Shown here piece by piece: positions 41,823 through 52,352 of a stretch of 64,000 nucleotides of DNA. The translations under genes and the position numbers were made by a program. Positions within the stretch are counted from its first letter, which is position 1. The number at the start of each line of letters is the position of its first letter. This DNA is from Bacillota bacterium. GTDB taxonomy: Bacteria; Bacillota; Clostridia; Acetivibrionales; DSM-1351. The stretch is from NCBI GenBank assembly GCA_023439045.1, contig JAEXOY010000032.1, positions 80,251-144,250 of the forward strand. The letters are read 5' to 3'. The notes below the pieces were generated by a model. The model saw only the letters and a program-made list of their open reading frames with translations, was not told the origin of the DNA and searched no databases.

Positions 41823-42734
41823 ATGGTGGAGGAAAATTTTTTAGCAGTTGTGGCCGACGCTGTTGAACAGGGCTTACTTACTGAAGATGACATGAGAAGT
41901 TATCAAGAAGGGCTTTGGGAATTGCTTGATGAACAGATAAAGAAATATACAATGGGAGACAGTACATCAGTGCGTATTGAAACTGGTGAAGAGCTTTTCC
42001 GTTCAATAGCGTTTAGTATTGCGCTTCATCTGAAAACTACTGGTGAATATAACAAACTCAGAAGAAACGGGATTAGAGCGACTTTTTCGGATTCTAAAAA
42101 AACTTTATTAGAGGCTATAGAAGAGGGGAAGAGACTATATCAAATTGCATATTCAGGAAAGCTTACACTTGGTAACATTGCTTATGATGAGACCTTGCAG
42201 AATATTGATAAATTCTTTAAATGGTATGACTATCGTTTATTTGCCCATCAAATACCTTGTGATATAGATTATTTACTATGTCACCCAATAGCAGAAAACA
42301 AATTTGGCATTCAATATATCAACTGCTATTTAGAGACCATTATTATTGAGAACTCTTTTTGTTCACTATTCCAAGAGCGAGAAGTAATAAAGCTTTTGAA
42401 TAGTTATTGCGCTGACTACAAGGAGCTACTTATAAATATTTATGAGCCTGTTGCAACAAACGTTATTGGGCTTGGCTTACTAAATAAAAGGTGCATTACC
42501 TCCCTAGATATCTCCCAAAACGATAGACAGGATATTTTTCAAATATTCAGTTCTCTAGACGATCAACAGGCTATAGAGCTATTGTCTAATGCTTCTCGAA
42601 ATATTGCTGGGCTCCTAGGCCTTAACAGTTACGAACACAAGTATTTAGAGGAGCTTGCCAAAAGCCTTTATCCTAGAATAAAAGTAGCAACTTCCCATAA
42701 AAATCTTGAGGGACTTTTCTTGTCGATTAAATAA
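41823..42734 (+). CDS. Conserved protein of unknown function (DUF6179-like)
   Basis: A 303-residue soluble protein starting MVEENFLAVVADAVEQGLLTEDDM, with GGGGGGATT as RBS 5-6 nt before the ATG. It is likely DUF6179, a family that I recall occurring beside the preceding gene's family; that is from memory. It contains HLKTTGEYNKLRRNG and YDYRLFAHQIPCDIDYLLCHP, but no motif that I can link to a reaction. It is convergent with the GH18-LRR gene, with a single base between stop codons. Confidence 0.62.
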   Translation: MVEENFLAVVADAVEQGLLTEDDMRSYQEGLWELLDEQIKKYTMGDSTSVRIETGEELFRSIAFSIALHLKTTGEYNKLRRNGIRATFSDSKKTLLEAIEEGKRLYQIAYSGKLTLGNIAYDETLQNIDKFFKWYDYRLFAHQIPCDIDYLLCHPIAENKFGIQYINCYLETIIIENSFCSLFQEREVIKLLNSYCADYKELLINIYEPVATNVIGLGLLNKRCITSLDISQNDRQDIFQIFSSLDDQQAIELLSNASRNIAGLLGLNSYEHKYLEELAKSLYPRIKVATSHKNLEGLFLSIK

Positions 42735-42735
42735 A

Positions 42736-44565
42736 TTAAAAGTCCTTCTCTACTAGATTTTTCTTTATATTGCTCAACATAGCGTAGTTGGTGGCTGGAT
42801 TTCCCTTGAGATAAAGGATATCCAACTTGTTAAGCTTAGATATAGCAGTATAGTTATTTACTTTATTGTCTCTGATATAAAGCTCTCTCATTTGCGTAAG
42901 ACCGGACAATGCAGATATATCGGACACTTGGTTTCCATTGAGAGAAAGTACTTCTAGTTTAGTCAAGGACTTTAACGGAGCAAGGGTGCTTATATTGTTG
43001 CGCTGTAGGTACAACACCCTCAGATTCTTCAATGTAGATAGGGGAGTAATATATTTAACCTTGGTATTGCTGAGATCTAAATACTCTAGGTTAGGTAGTT
43101 TTTTTAAATCATTAAGAGTCTTGTCTACCCTTGTTACCTTAAGCCTATAAATCTTTTCAACATCAGATTTATATATAGTTCCAGTTGGTTTGCCGATTCG
43201 AGCTCTAATGGAAGATTCTACACCTTTGTCCTCAAATGTTATTTTTGTCTTAGCAGCTGATATAGTGGTGGAGGTTGGGGTGGCCGAGGAAACAGATGAA
43301 AGTATGCCATTCCATACGTTTAGGCCATATTGAGAGTACGCCTTATCTGGATAGTCTGGGATATTACCCAGGCTCCATATTGAAATGCCTCCAAGACCAT
43401 ATTCTTTTGCGGTATTTATCTTTGCTGACATGCTTTTCGTATTTTCAAAAAGAATAACATTATGGGTTGAATCAGCAACGTTTTCATATTCGATGACAGG
43501 CGTCTGTAATTCGTTGTTGTATGAATAGGTTATATTTTTTCCTTTACCATCAACATTGTCAAGCCTCATCTTTATCATATCGTAAGTAGGTGTGTTTCTC
43601 TCTTCCATACTGATTTCAGATTTGGGCAGTTTATTCCACGAAGTATATACCCCACTATCAGCTTTGGCAAGAGAATATCTCCACTGTGCTGCATCAAAAC
43701 TAATCTGTAGCATTACTTTATTTATGTTTGTAGGTTTGACTTTATTTTTAATGTCTTTCATAACTGTATGTATTTGCTTTATGGGTGCTAGGCCATCTAT
43801 TGGGTCTAAACTGTTATAGCCTGTATATTGTAATATCTGTTCTTTTGTAAGACTTGTTATAGGCTCGTAGTCGTGCGCCATAACAATCATTCTATCAGCA
43901 ATATCTGTAATATAGCCATAGTCATAGCCAGAATAGTTTAGTAGGGGATTTACTGCTACGGTCAGTCTTTTATTAATCTTGGCTAGTTCCACCTTTAGCT
44001 CCTTTAGAAACTGATTGAGCCAATAACTCATAGGTTTTCCGCTTATCAATAACTGTTTTCCTAAAAGGTCTTTATCAGTTAGACCCTCAAAATCTATTAC
44101 AACACCGTCAAAATATATTCCATTACCCAAATCCTGAGACAGCAAGTCTGTAATGGCCTTGATTGACGCTGCCCTGGACTTCTGATTTGGAAGCAAGGCC
44201 TCAATATTTGGCCTATCCGAAAAAATGCTGAGATTTATGCTCTTTCCAGCTTGCTTTGAGTATTTAACTGCATTTAAGTAATCATCAGGAAAGTAGAATA
44301 GCGTATTATCATTCTGCTCGTTTCCTTCTTCGCCCTTTACTGTGATTACTTTATCCGGTTGCTTGGCATATATTCTTGCCCAAGCAAAGCTGACAGTATC
44401 TATTTTATCTATGTACTTCTTTATCTTATCCGAGAAGGTGAGATTGGAAGGATAAAATGCATTTAATTCCATGCTGTTTGCAGGTGGAGCAAAAGCAGCA
44501 AAAGAAGGTATGTATGTAGAAAGTGTAAATGCTATTATCATAATAAAACACATTAATTTTTTCAT
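42736..44565 (-). CDS. Secreted GH18-like protein with C-terminal leucine-rich repeats
   Basis: 609 residues from ATG 44565 (AGGAG upstream). The signal peptide MKKLMCFIMIIAFTLSTYIPSFA is followed by a GH18-type TIM barrel (about 40-410). Its active-site strand reads FDGVVIDFE: the catalytic Glu and the preceding Asp remain, but the first Asp/Asn of the DxxDxDxE pattern is Val. A Ser/Thr-rich linker and internalin-like LRRs (LEYLDLSNTKVKYITPLSTLKNLRVLYLQ style, about five 22-residue units) end the protein. It probably binds or trims cell-wall or spore glycan. There is no dockerin or sortase motif. Confidence 0.8.
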   Translation of the reverse strand: MKKLMCFIMIIAFTLSTYIPSFAAFAPPANSMELNAFYPSNLTFSDKIKKYIDKIDTVSFAWARIYAKQPDKVITVKGEEGNEQNDNTLFYFPDDYLNAVKYSKQAGKSINLSIFSDRPNIEALLPNQKSRAASIKAITDLLSQDLGNGIYFDGVVIDFEGLTDKDLLGKQLLISGKPMSYWLNQFLKELKVELAKINKRLTVAVNPLLNYSGYDYGYITDIADRMIVMAHDYEPITSLTKEQILQYTGYNSLDPIDGLAPIKQIHTVMKDIKNKVKPTNINKVMLQISFDAAQWRYSLAKADSGVYTSWNKLPKSEISMEERNTPTYDMIKMRLDNVDGKGKNITYSYNNELQTPVIEYENVADSTHNVILFENTKSMSAKINTAKEYGLGGISIWSLGNIPDYPDKAYSQYGLNVWNGILSSVSSATPTSTTISAAKTKITFEDKGVESSIRARIGKPTGTIYKSDVEKIYRLKVTRVDKTLNDLKKLPNLEYLDLSNTKVKYITPLSTLKNLRVLYLQRNNISTLAPLKSLTKLEVLSLNGNQVSDISALSGLTQMRELYIRDNKVNNYTAISKLNKLDILYLKGNPATNYAMLSNIKKNLVEKDF

Positions 44566-44685
44566 ATTTAAATTCTCCTGTTTATAAATGGGCATTTAGC
44601 AGTTTATTTTATACAAAGAAGTTTTATCCTTGCTAATAAGTTTTATTTCTGCTAATTAAGTTTATCACGATAGTGGAGAAAAAGC

Positions 44686-44723
44686 AAAAAGCACCGCGAG
44701 ACGAGCAACTCGCGATGCTTTTT
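44686..44723. terminator. Bidirectional terminator between gdhA and GH18 gene
   Basis: AAAAAGCACCGCGAG and CTCGCGATGCTTTTT form a strong stem with one mismatch and A/T tracts on both sides; it serves gdhA on the minus strand. Confidence 0.85.
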
Positions 44724-44752
44724 GTATATGAGGGTTTTGGGTTTGCGTAGTA

Positions 44753-46090
<1,338 letters not shown>

Positions 46091-46146
46091 TTATTTGGCC
46101 TCCTAAATAAAATTAATATAAAAATGTAGCGCATTAGGAGTGCCTC

Positions 46147-46179
46147 AAAATAAAAATACAGTAATCAACAAATTACTGT
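46147..46179 (-). terminator. Second terminator-like hairpin in gdhA leader
   Basis: Minus strand ACAGTAAT-TTGTTG-ATTACTGT (46179-46158), followed by ATTTTTATTTT. No ANTAR loop precedes it directly. Confidence 0.6.
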
Positions 46180-46247
46180 ATGCCCCAGTGATATGAAATA
46201 TGTAAATAAAATAATTTTACGTTCAAAGGAAAAACTATTTTACATTT

Positions 46248-46290
46248 GAAAAATCCATATCTCTGAATACGGCATACTCCCTTGTACACC
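46248..46290 (-). promoter_or_regulatory. ANTAR-type hairpin and terminator in gdhA leader
   Basis: Minus strand GGTGTAC-AAGGGA-GTATGCC (46290-46271): a 7-bp stem with two wobble pairs and a six-base loop with A1 and G4. It shares CC with the following stem CCGTAT-TCAGAG-ATATGG (46272-46255), which ends in ATTTTT and looks like a weak terminator. The second loop has G4 but U1. It resembles the first unit of the amtB leader in distance from the promoter. Confidence 0.58.
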
Positions 46291-46312
46291 AGCTATTTTT
46301 TTCAACGAATTG

Positions 46313-46341
46313 ATTATATCATTGACATAGAATAATTGCAA
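46313..46341 (-). promoter_or_regulatory. Promoter of gdhA
   Basis: Minus strand TTGCAA (46341-46336), a 17-nt spacer, and TATAAT (46318-46313). The 5' leader is about 215 nt. The remaining 370 nt up to the next gene hold nothing that I recognise beyond AT-rich sequence. Confidence 0.72.
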
Positions 46342-46712
46342 GTCGAAATGTGAAAAATTTCATAATTGTACTTCTAATAATACAATGTGATTATAGAAAA
46401 ACATTTTTAAATCTCTAAAACCACTGAAATAAGGCTTTAACGCCGATAATTTACATTTATTTCTAGCCAATGCTGTTTAAAATAATTGCAAGAATAAGAG
46501 CATTAACAATCTTTTGTGGTATTTGTGTTGTTAGTTTCGTTTTTTAATTATTGGCTATGTTTTGAATGAGTTTATATAATTTCAACATTGAGTTAAAGCA
46601 TAGCTTAATTATTTTGTTCATTGGTCAAATTTTTCTTTTTATGAGTTATAATATATTAATAATGATTAGTAATTCTAATTTTATGTTTAATTAGAAAGGA
46701 AACAAGCGATAA

Positions 46713-47855
46713 ATGAGCAAATATGAACTTATTGCAACTACTGCCTTTGGTATTGAAGCCATTACAGCAAGAGAACTTAAAAAACTGGGCTATTCAGAAC
46801 AAAAGGTTGAAAATGGAAAGGTTATTTATGAAGGTGATGAGCTTGCAATTTGCAGATCTAATCTCTGGCTTAGAACAGCCGATAGGATTCTTATAAAAAT
46901 GGGTTCATTTAAGGCCCTTACCTTTGATGAACTATTTGAGCAGACCAAAGCCTTACCCTGGGAAGATATAATACCGGAGGATGCTGAATTTCCAGTTGAG
47001 GGGAAATCTATTGATTCAAAGCTTTTCAGCGTTTCGGACTGTCAGGCTATAGTAAAGAAGGCAATCGTTGAAAGACTCAAGCTTAAGTATAAATGTGAGT
47101 GGTTTAATGAGAGTGGCCCTAAGTATAGAATTGAAGTTGCGCTATTAAAGGATGTTGCAACACTTACCATTGATACGAGCGGTGCAGGCTTGCACAAGCG
47201 AGGCTATAGGAAGCTGGTGGGTGGGGCACCCTTAAAGGAGACACTTGCGTGTGCTATGATACTTGTAAGTCATTGGAATAAGGATAGGGTATTGTTGGAT
47301 CCATTTTGCGGAAGTGGAACAATTCCAATAGAAGCAGCGCTTATAGGTAAAAATATTGCACCTGGGTTAGGCCGGGAATTTGCTTCGGAAGCTTGGCCCA
47401 TAATTAAACAAGGCCTATGGGATGAGGCAAGAGATGAGGCATATGATAGTATAATAGAAGATTGTGAGTTACGTATTCATGGTTCTGATATTGATGAGGA
47501 AGCAATGAGTCTTGCCAGGTATCATGCAAAAAAGGCGGGAGTGGACGATTGTATTCATTTGCAAAAGATGCCCGTTGCAGATATAAGCTCAAGGTATAAG
47601 TACGGAATTATTATATGTAATCCTCCATATGGTGAAAGGCTTGGAGAACAGCAATATGTAGAGAATTTATATCGAGAAATGGGACGGGTCTTCAATAAAC
47701 TGGATGCATGGTCCTATTATATAATAACCTCTTATCCTGAATTTGAAAGACTTTTTGGAAAAAAGGCAGACAAGAAGCGCAAGCTTTACAATGGTAGAAT
47801 ACAATGTAATTACTATCAGTATTTTGGTCCTCCACCACCAAAAAATAGTTTATGA
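46713..47855 (+). CDS. THUMP-domain rRNA (guanine-N2) methyltransferase (RlmL N-half/YpsC-like)
   Basis: 380 residues: an N-terminal ferredoxin-like/THUMP region (to about 160) and a UPF0020 methylase domain with RGYRKLVGGAPLKETLACAM, LLDPFCGSGTIPIEAALIG and the catalytic NPPYGERLG. It matches the first half of E. coli RlmL and Bacillus YpsC, so it likely methylates a guanine of 23S rRNA. The RBS is AAAGGAAAC. Confidence 0.87.
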   Translation: MSKYELIATTAFGIEAITARELKKLGYSEQKVENGKVIYEGDELAICRSNLWLRTADRILIKMGSFKALTFDELFEQTKALPWEDIIPEDAEFPVEGKSIDSKLFSVSDCQAIVKKAIVERLKLKYKCEWFNESGPKYRIEVALLKDVATLTIDTSGAGLHKRGYRKLVGGAPLKETLACAMILVSHWNKDRVLLDPFCGSGTIPIEAALIGKNIAPGLGREFASEAWPIIKQGLWDEARDEAYDSIIEDCELRIHGSDIDEEAMSLARYHAKKAGVDDCIHLQKMPVADISSRYKYGIIICNPPYGERLGEQQYVENLYREMGRVFNKLDAWSYYIITSYPEFERLFGKKADKKRKLYNGRIQCNYYQYFGPPPPKNSL

Positions 47856-48017
47856 GAGTAAATAAATACAAAATTAGAGCTAAATTTACATTATTTATAT
47901 GCTAACTTCTTTGTATAGTATGAGTATTGACTAGTTATCAACTGATATAATAACATTAGGTAGTAGAATGGTATTTTGGAGTAATAAATTTATAACTGTA
48001 ATATGGTAGGTGATATT

Positions 48018-49292
48018 ATGATATTAAAGGTCAGAAATTCAAAAATGACGGGAACTGTTGATGTTCCAGGCTCTAAATCTCATACAATCAGAGCACTGTT
48101 TTTTGCATCCTTGGCAGAAGGAAAAAGCACCATCAGAAATCCGCTTGTATCTAGTGACGCTCTTTCTGCCCAAAGTGTTTGCAAATCTTTTGGCTCAGAT
48201 ATTCTTTTCTCAAATAATGAGTACACCGTTGTTGGATTTGCAGGAAAACCATCTACACCGGAAAATATTATTGATGTAGGTAACTCCGGAACAAGTCTTA
48301 GACTGGCACTTATGACTGCTGCACTGACAGACGGATGCACTGTACTTACTGGAGATTACCAGATACGCAGACGGCAGATAGGACCCTTGGTTTCTGCCAT
48401 AAATAATTTGGGCGCAGAGGCATATACTACCAGAGGAAATGGTTCAGCTCCTGTTGTTGTAAAGGGTAGGGCAAAGGGTGGTTCTACCGATTTGGACGCT
48501 GTAACATCTCAATATCTCTCTTCACTACTTATGCATGCACCATTGCTTGAGAAGGATACCCATATAAAGATAACCCGACTCAATGAAGTGCCTTATGTTG
48601 AGCTAACCTTATGGTGGTTAGACAAACTAGGCATCAAGTATTCGCATAATGATTTCAATGATTTTACTATCCCGGGAGGTCAAAGCTACAAAGGTTTCGA
48701 CTGCACAATCCCTGGGGATTTTTCCAGTGCAACATTTTTTATGGTTCTTGCTGCTATATCAGGACAACAGTTTGAATTAAAAAACTTAGACATGTCAGAT
48801 CCTCAGGGGGATAAGAAGGTTATCTCAATTTTAGAACAGATGGGAACTCAGGTAAGTAAGTCGAAGGGTAGTATTTACGTAAAAGGAAATGGTCTTAAAG
48901 GTATTGATATAGATATGAACTCTATACCAGATGCACTACCTGCAATGGCTGTAGCAGGTTGCTTTGCTGAGGGAGAAACTAGGCTCTTAAATGTTCCGCA
49001 AGCTAGACTCAAGGAAACAGATAGAATACATGTAATGTGTACAGAACTCAAAAAAATGGGTGCTGATATCGAAGAATTAGAAGATGGTCTGGTAATACGA
49101 AAGAGTAAGCTTGTTGGTTGCTCAGTTAAGGGACACGATGATCATAGAGTTGTTATGTCCATGGCGATAGCTGGTTTGTGCAGTGAAGGAGAAACTATTA
49201 TCGATACTGCTGAAGCAATGAATGTAACCTTTCCGGAGTTTACAAACATTGTGGCTTCTTGTGGTGGGGATATTTCTCTTGTTAGCGAATAA
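48018..49292 (+). CDS. aroA: 3-phosphoshikimate 1-carboxyvinyltransferase (EPSP synthase)
   Basis: A 425-residue shikimate pathway enzyme. Motifs are PGSKSHTIRALFFASLA (shikimate-3-P/PEP binding), DVGNSGTSLRL (where class I enzymes have LGNAGTA, so this looks class II-like) and ETDRIHVMCTEL, with KGHDDHRV at the end. The start chosen is 48018 with AGGTGA upstream. It heads aroA-aroC-aroK. Confidence 0.93.
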   Translation: MILKVRNSKMTGTVDVPGSKSHTIRALFFASLAEGKSTIRNPLVSSDALSAQSVCKSFGSDILFSNNEYTVVGFAGKPSTPENIIDVGNSGTSLRLALMTAALTDGCTVLTGDYQIRRRQIGPLVSAINNLGAEAYTTRGNGSAPVVVKGRAKGGSTDLDAVTSQYLSSLLMHAPLLEKDTHIKITRLNEVPYVELTLWWLDKLGIKYSHNDFNDFTIPGGQSYKGFDCTIPGDFSSATFFMVLAAISGQQFELKNLDMSDPQGDKKVISILEQMGTQVSKSKGSIYVKGNGLKGIDIDMNSIPDALPAMAVAGCFAEGETRLLNVPQARLKETDRIHVMCTELKKMGADIEELEDGLVIRKSKLVGCSVKGHDDHRVVMSMAIAGLCSEGETIIDTAEAMNVTFPEFTNIVASCGGDISLVSE

Positions 49293-49316
49293 CTTATTGA
49301 AAGGACTGATACACGT

Positions 49317-50495
49317 ATGATGGGAAACACCTTTGGCAGATTATTCAGGGTAACAACCTGCGGAGAATCTTACTCAGGAGCTTTTAGAAAAAATCCGGAT
49401 ATTCCTGCAGAATTATGGGGCGGTTTAGCGGTTATTGTGGACGGAGTTCCGGCTGGCATTACTTTAACAGCTGATATAATCAATGGTGAGCTTGAAAAGA
49501 GGCGACCTGGGCAGTCTAAACTTCATACTCCACGAAAAGAAAAGGACAATGTGTTTATTTTTTCTGGCGTAATGCAAAATAATGTTACTACAGGGGCGCC
49601 AGTTTGCATGATTATTCCTAGTAGTGATATAGGGGATTATCATATTGCTGAGCACACTGCAAATAAAGATTTGCTTAGACCGGGTCAAGCTGCTTATTCA
49701 TATTTTAAGAAATATGGTGAGCATGCTGACTACCTTGGAGCAGGAAGAGCTTCTGCTAGAGAAACTGCTGCTAGAGTTGCTGGTGGAGCCGTTGCCAAAC
49801 AAGTACTCGATGCAATGGGGATTGATGTAATAGCTTATACTGTCGAGTCCCACGGCATAAAGGCAGGACCATTTACCTATGAACAGGTAAAAGCAAATTA
49901 TAGGTCAAATGAAATCAATTGTCCCGATCAAGATGCTGCACAATTGATGATTGAAGACATGGTATCTGTAATGAAACAGGGTGACTCCTGCGGGGGAGTT
50001 GTTGAGATAATTGCAAAAAATGTACCTGCTGGATTAGGAGAGCCTGTATTTGACAAACTTAGCGCTACTCTTGCACATGGACTTATGTCTATAGGTGGAG
50101 TAAAAGGCATTGAATTTGGTGCTGGCTTTGGAGTATCTGCAATGAGGGGCTCAGAGTGTAACGATACACCATATTTTGACCATGAAACAAAGAGAATCAG
50201 GTTTAGAACAAACAGAGCTGGCGGTATGCTAGGTGGAGTATCAAATGGAGAGGAAATCAGAATAAGGGTAGCTGTTAAGCCCACTCCTACTATTGTACAA
50301 GAACAGAAGACAATCAATGTATCCACTTTAGAAGAGGTTACCCATAAGTTTACCTCGAGAAGTGATCCATCTTTAGTGCCTAGAGTTTATCCAATATGTG
50401 AAGCAATGGTCAGGATGGCTTTGCTCGATAGCATCATGATGTTTGAAGCAGCAAAAAGTATGACTAATATGGACACTAGGTGGGATACTTTATGA
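49317..50495 (+). CDS. aroC: Chorismate synthase
   Basis: 392 residues: GNTFGRLFRVTTCGESYSGA (a slightly altered TFGESHG motif, with Tyr for the conserved His), RRPGQSKLHTPRKE, AGRASARETAARVAGGA and NRAGGMLGGVSNGE. It makes chorismate with reduced FMN. The His-to-Tyr change in the first motif (GESYSG) is worth noting. It overlaps aroK by ATGA. Confidence 0.92.
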   Translation: MMGNTFGRLFRVTTCGESYSGAFRKNPDIPAELWGGLAVIVDGVPAGITLTADIINGELEKRRPGQSKLHTPRKEKDNVFIFSGVMQNNVTTGAPVCMIIPSSDIGDYHIAEHTANKDLLRPGQAAYSYFKKYGEHADYLGAGRASARETAARVAGGAVAKQVLDAMGIDVIAYTVESHGIKAGPFTYEQVKANYRSNEINCPDQDAAQLMIEDMVSVMKQGDSCGGVVEIIAKNVPAGLGEPVFDKLSATLAHGLMSIGGVKGIEFGAGFGVSAMRGSECNDTPYFDHETKRIRFRTNRAGGMLGGVSNGEEIRIRVAVKPTPTIVQEQKTINVSTLEEVTHKFTSRSDPSLVPRVYPICEAMVRMALLDSIMMFEAAKSMTNMDTRWDTL

Positions 50496-50980
50496 CAATT
50501 GTTTTAATTGGAATGCCCGGATGCGGAAAAAGTACTGTCGGTCAAATACTGGCCGACAAGCTGGGCTATTCCTTTATTGATACCGATTTTCTTATACAAC
50601 AGCAAGCAGGAATGTCACCAAAGGAGATAGTAGCTTGTAAAGGTAGAGATTACTTTTTACAATTGCAAGATGAAATTGTAATTAATATTGAACCCGGCGA
50701 AACAAGCATTATATCAACTGGGGGTGGAATAATTCATAGTGCAACATCTATGGAATATTTGAAAAAATTCGGAAAAATTATTTATTTATTGACAAAATAT
50801 GATATTATAGAAGCAAGAATGGATAAAACCAGAAAACTGGTTAATAGTGGTAGGGACTTAAAGGAACTCTTTGAGCTCAGACACCCATTGTACCTAGAGC
50901 ATTCAGATATAGTTATAAACTGTGATGAAAAATGTCCCTGTGATGTTGCTCTAGAGATTATTAATGTTTTAAATAATTGA
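50492..50980 (+). CDS. aroK: Shikimate kinase
   Basis: A 162-residue P-loop kinase with Walker A GMPGCGKST (residues 7-15), the shikimate-binding Asp in DTDFLIQ, and the GGGII motif. Start ATG 50492 overlaps the aroC stop. The gene order aroA-aroC-aroK puts the kinase after the enzymes that use its product. Confidence 0.92.
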   Translation: MTIVLIGMPGCGKSTVGQILADKLGYSFIDTDFLIQQQAGMSPKEIVACKGRDYFLQLQDEIVINIEPGETSIISTGGGIIHSATSMEYLKKFGKIIYLLTKYDIIEARMDKTRKLVNSGRDLKELFELRHPLYLEHSDIVINCDEKCPCDVALEIINVLNN

Positions 50981-51000
50981 AAAGGTAGTTTTGATTTACA

Positions 51001-51759
51001 ATGAAAAAAATAAAGATATTAATTGCAGATGATGATAGGTTATCATTGGATGCCCTAACAACTGAATTAAAGCTGTACGATGATTTCGAGATTATTGGTA
51101 CAGCGCGAGATGGCCTGGAGACCATTGAGCTGATTGAAAAATTATCTCCTGACGTTGTTTTATTGGATATTATTATGCCAAGAATCGATGGTATGGGCGT
51201 ATTAGAGTACTGCAAAAGTTTTGTAAAAGAAAATAAACCAGTTATTATTGTTTTCTCTTCTGTTAGCCAGGAAAGCTACATATTAAGATCCCTCGATATG
51301 GGAGCAGATTATTACATAATAAAGCCATTTAAATACCACATTATCGCAGAGAGAATAAAACAGATTTATTCCGATTCCAAGAAAAGTATGTATTCTAGTC
51401 ATAATTTACAAAATCTTAAGGCTCAAAAGAAAGCAGTAAATGATAGTCAGCTTCGTATGTTAGCCACGAAATATATGCGCGAATTGAATATAAAGCCGAA
51501 TATGACAGGATATACATATATAAGAGATGCAATTGTTATTTCATTTGATTTCTTTTGCAAACACAATAGTCTTCCCAAGGGTGTGTATAGGATGGTAGCC
51601 GAGACTCACTCTGTTTCTGTTCAAAAAGTTGAGAGGGCCATACGAAATTGTCTTGATTCAGCTGCATCGAGTGAGGGAAATATAGAGCTTAATCAAAAAA
51701 GAAATACAAACTCCCAGGTCATAGTGGATCTCATCAAAAAAATAAGAGATAATGATTAA
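51001..51759 (+). CDS. Spo0A-like response regulator
   Basis: 252 residues. The receiver domain (1-120) has acidic residues LIADDD, phospho-Asp in VVLLDIIMPRIDG, Ser in VFSSVS and Lys in IIKPF, so it should be phosphorylatable. The C-terminal domain (about 150-240) is a Spo0A-type DNA-binding domain: MTGYTYIRDAI, YRMVAETHSVSVQKVERAIRNCLDSA. The recognition helix SVQKVERAIRN is close to the TASRVERAIRH of Spo0A, but the rest has drifted. It is probably a paralogue rather than Spo0A itself, which normally sits by spoIVB. It is 20 nt after aroK. Confidence 0.82.
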   Translation: MKKIKILIADDDRLSLDALTTELKLYDDFEIIGTARDGLETIELIEKLSPDVVLLDIIMPRIDGMGVLEYCKSFVKENKPVIIVFSSVSQESYILRSLDMGADYYIIKPFKYHIIAERIKQIYSDSKKSMYSSHNLQNLKAQKKAVNDSQLRMLATKYMRELNIKPNMTGYTYIRDAIVISFDFFCKHNSLPKGVYRMVAETHSVSVQKVERAIRNCLDSAASSEGNIELNQKRNTNSQVIVDLIKKIRDND

Positions 51760-51764
51760 AAATA

Positions 51765-51861
51765 TGGGATAATGAATAATAATAAATAATGATTAATAAT
51801 AATAAATAATGATTAATAATAAGAGATACTGGATAAAAAATAAGAGATAATGATTAATTAG
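51765..51861 (+). repeat. AATAATGATTAAT-type simple repeats
   Basis: A run of ATAATGATTAATAATAATAA and variants, including AAGAGATAATGATTAA, which copies the 3' end of the preceding gene (AAGAGATAATGATTAA at the stop). Confidence 0.7.
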
Positions 51862-51910
51862 AATATATTGTGCTATAGTACAGCTTCAACGCTTCACAGT
51901 TATCAAAATA

Positions 51911-51940
51911 CAAAAAGCTCCGCTTAAGCAGAGCTTTTAT
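51911..51940. terminator. Terminator of HU gene (bidirectional)
   Basis: AAAAGCTCCGCT and AGCAGAGCTTTT pair with one mismatch around TA, flanked by A and T tracts. Confidence 0.8.
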
Positions 51941-51956
51941 GTAATATCATCAGGGA

Positions 51957-52232
51957 TTAGCCATTAACAGTATCCTTTAATCCTTTACCAGCCTTGAATA
52001 CTGGTGCCTTTGATGCAGGAATAGTAATTTCTTTCTTAGTTTGTGGGTTTCTGCCCTTTCTTGCTGCTCTTTCTCTAACTTCGAAAGTACCAAAACCAAC
52101 TAAAGTTACTTTGTCGCCAGCCTTAAGAGCTTCTTCAACTGAAGAAATTAATGCATTCAAAGCTGCCTCGCTGTTCTTTTTGTTTAATCCTGACTTTGAA
52201 GCAATTGAGTTGATTAAATCTGATTTATTCAT
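51957..52232 (-). CDS. hup: HU family DNA-binding protein
   Basis: 91 residues: MNKSDLINSIASKSGLNKKNSEAALNAL, VGFGTFEVRERAARKGRNPQT (the PROSITE HU motif region) and IPASKAPVFKAGKGLKD. It is a nucleoid protein acting as a dimer. The RBS is TAGGAGG. Confidence 0.95.
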   Translation of the reverse strand: MNKSDLINSIASKSGLNKKNSEAALNALISSVEEALKAGDKVTLVGFGTFEVRERAARKGRNPQTKKEITIPASKAPVFKAGKGLKDTVNG

Positions 52233-52352
52233 TATACAACCTCCTAAAATTGGAATTCGTGAATATTTTATAATGAAAACTCGCTAAAGTCAAGAACTTG
52301 AAGCAAAATAGTGTGTAGAAACTAATTAAATAAAGAATCTTTGTGAAAAATG

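Noticed and set aside
44653..44730. CRISPR or riboswitch near gdhA 3' end
   Set aside because: A plain strong terminator stem explains the inverted repeat.
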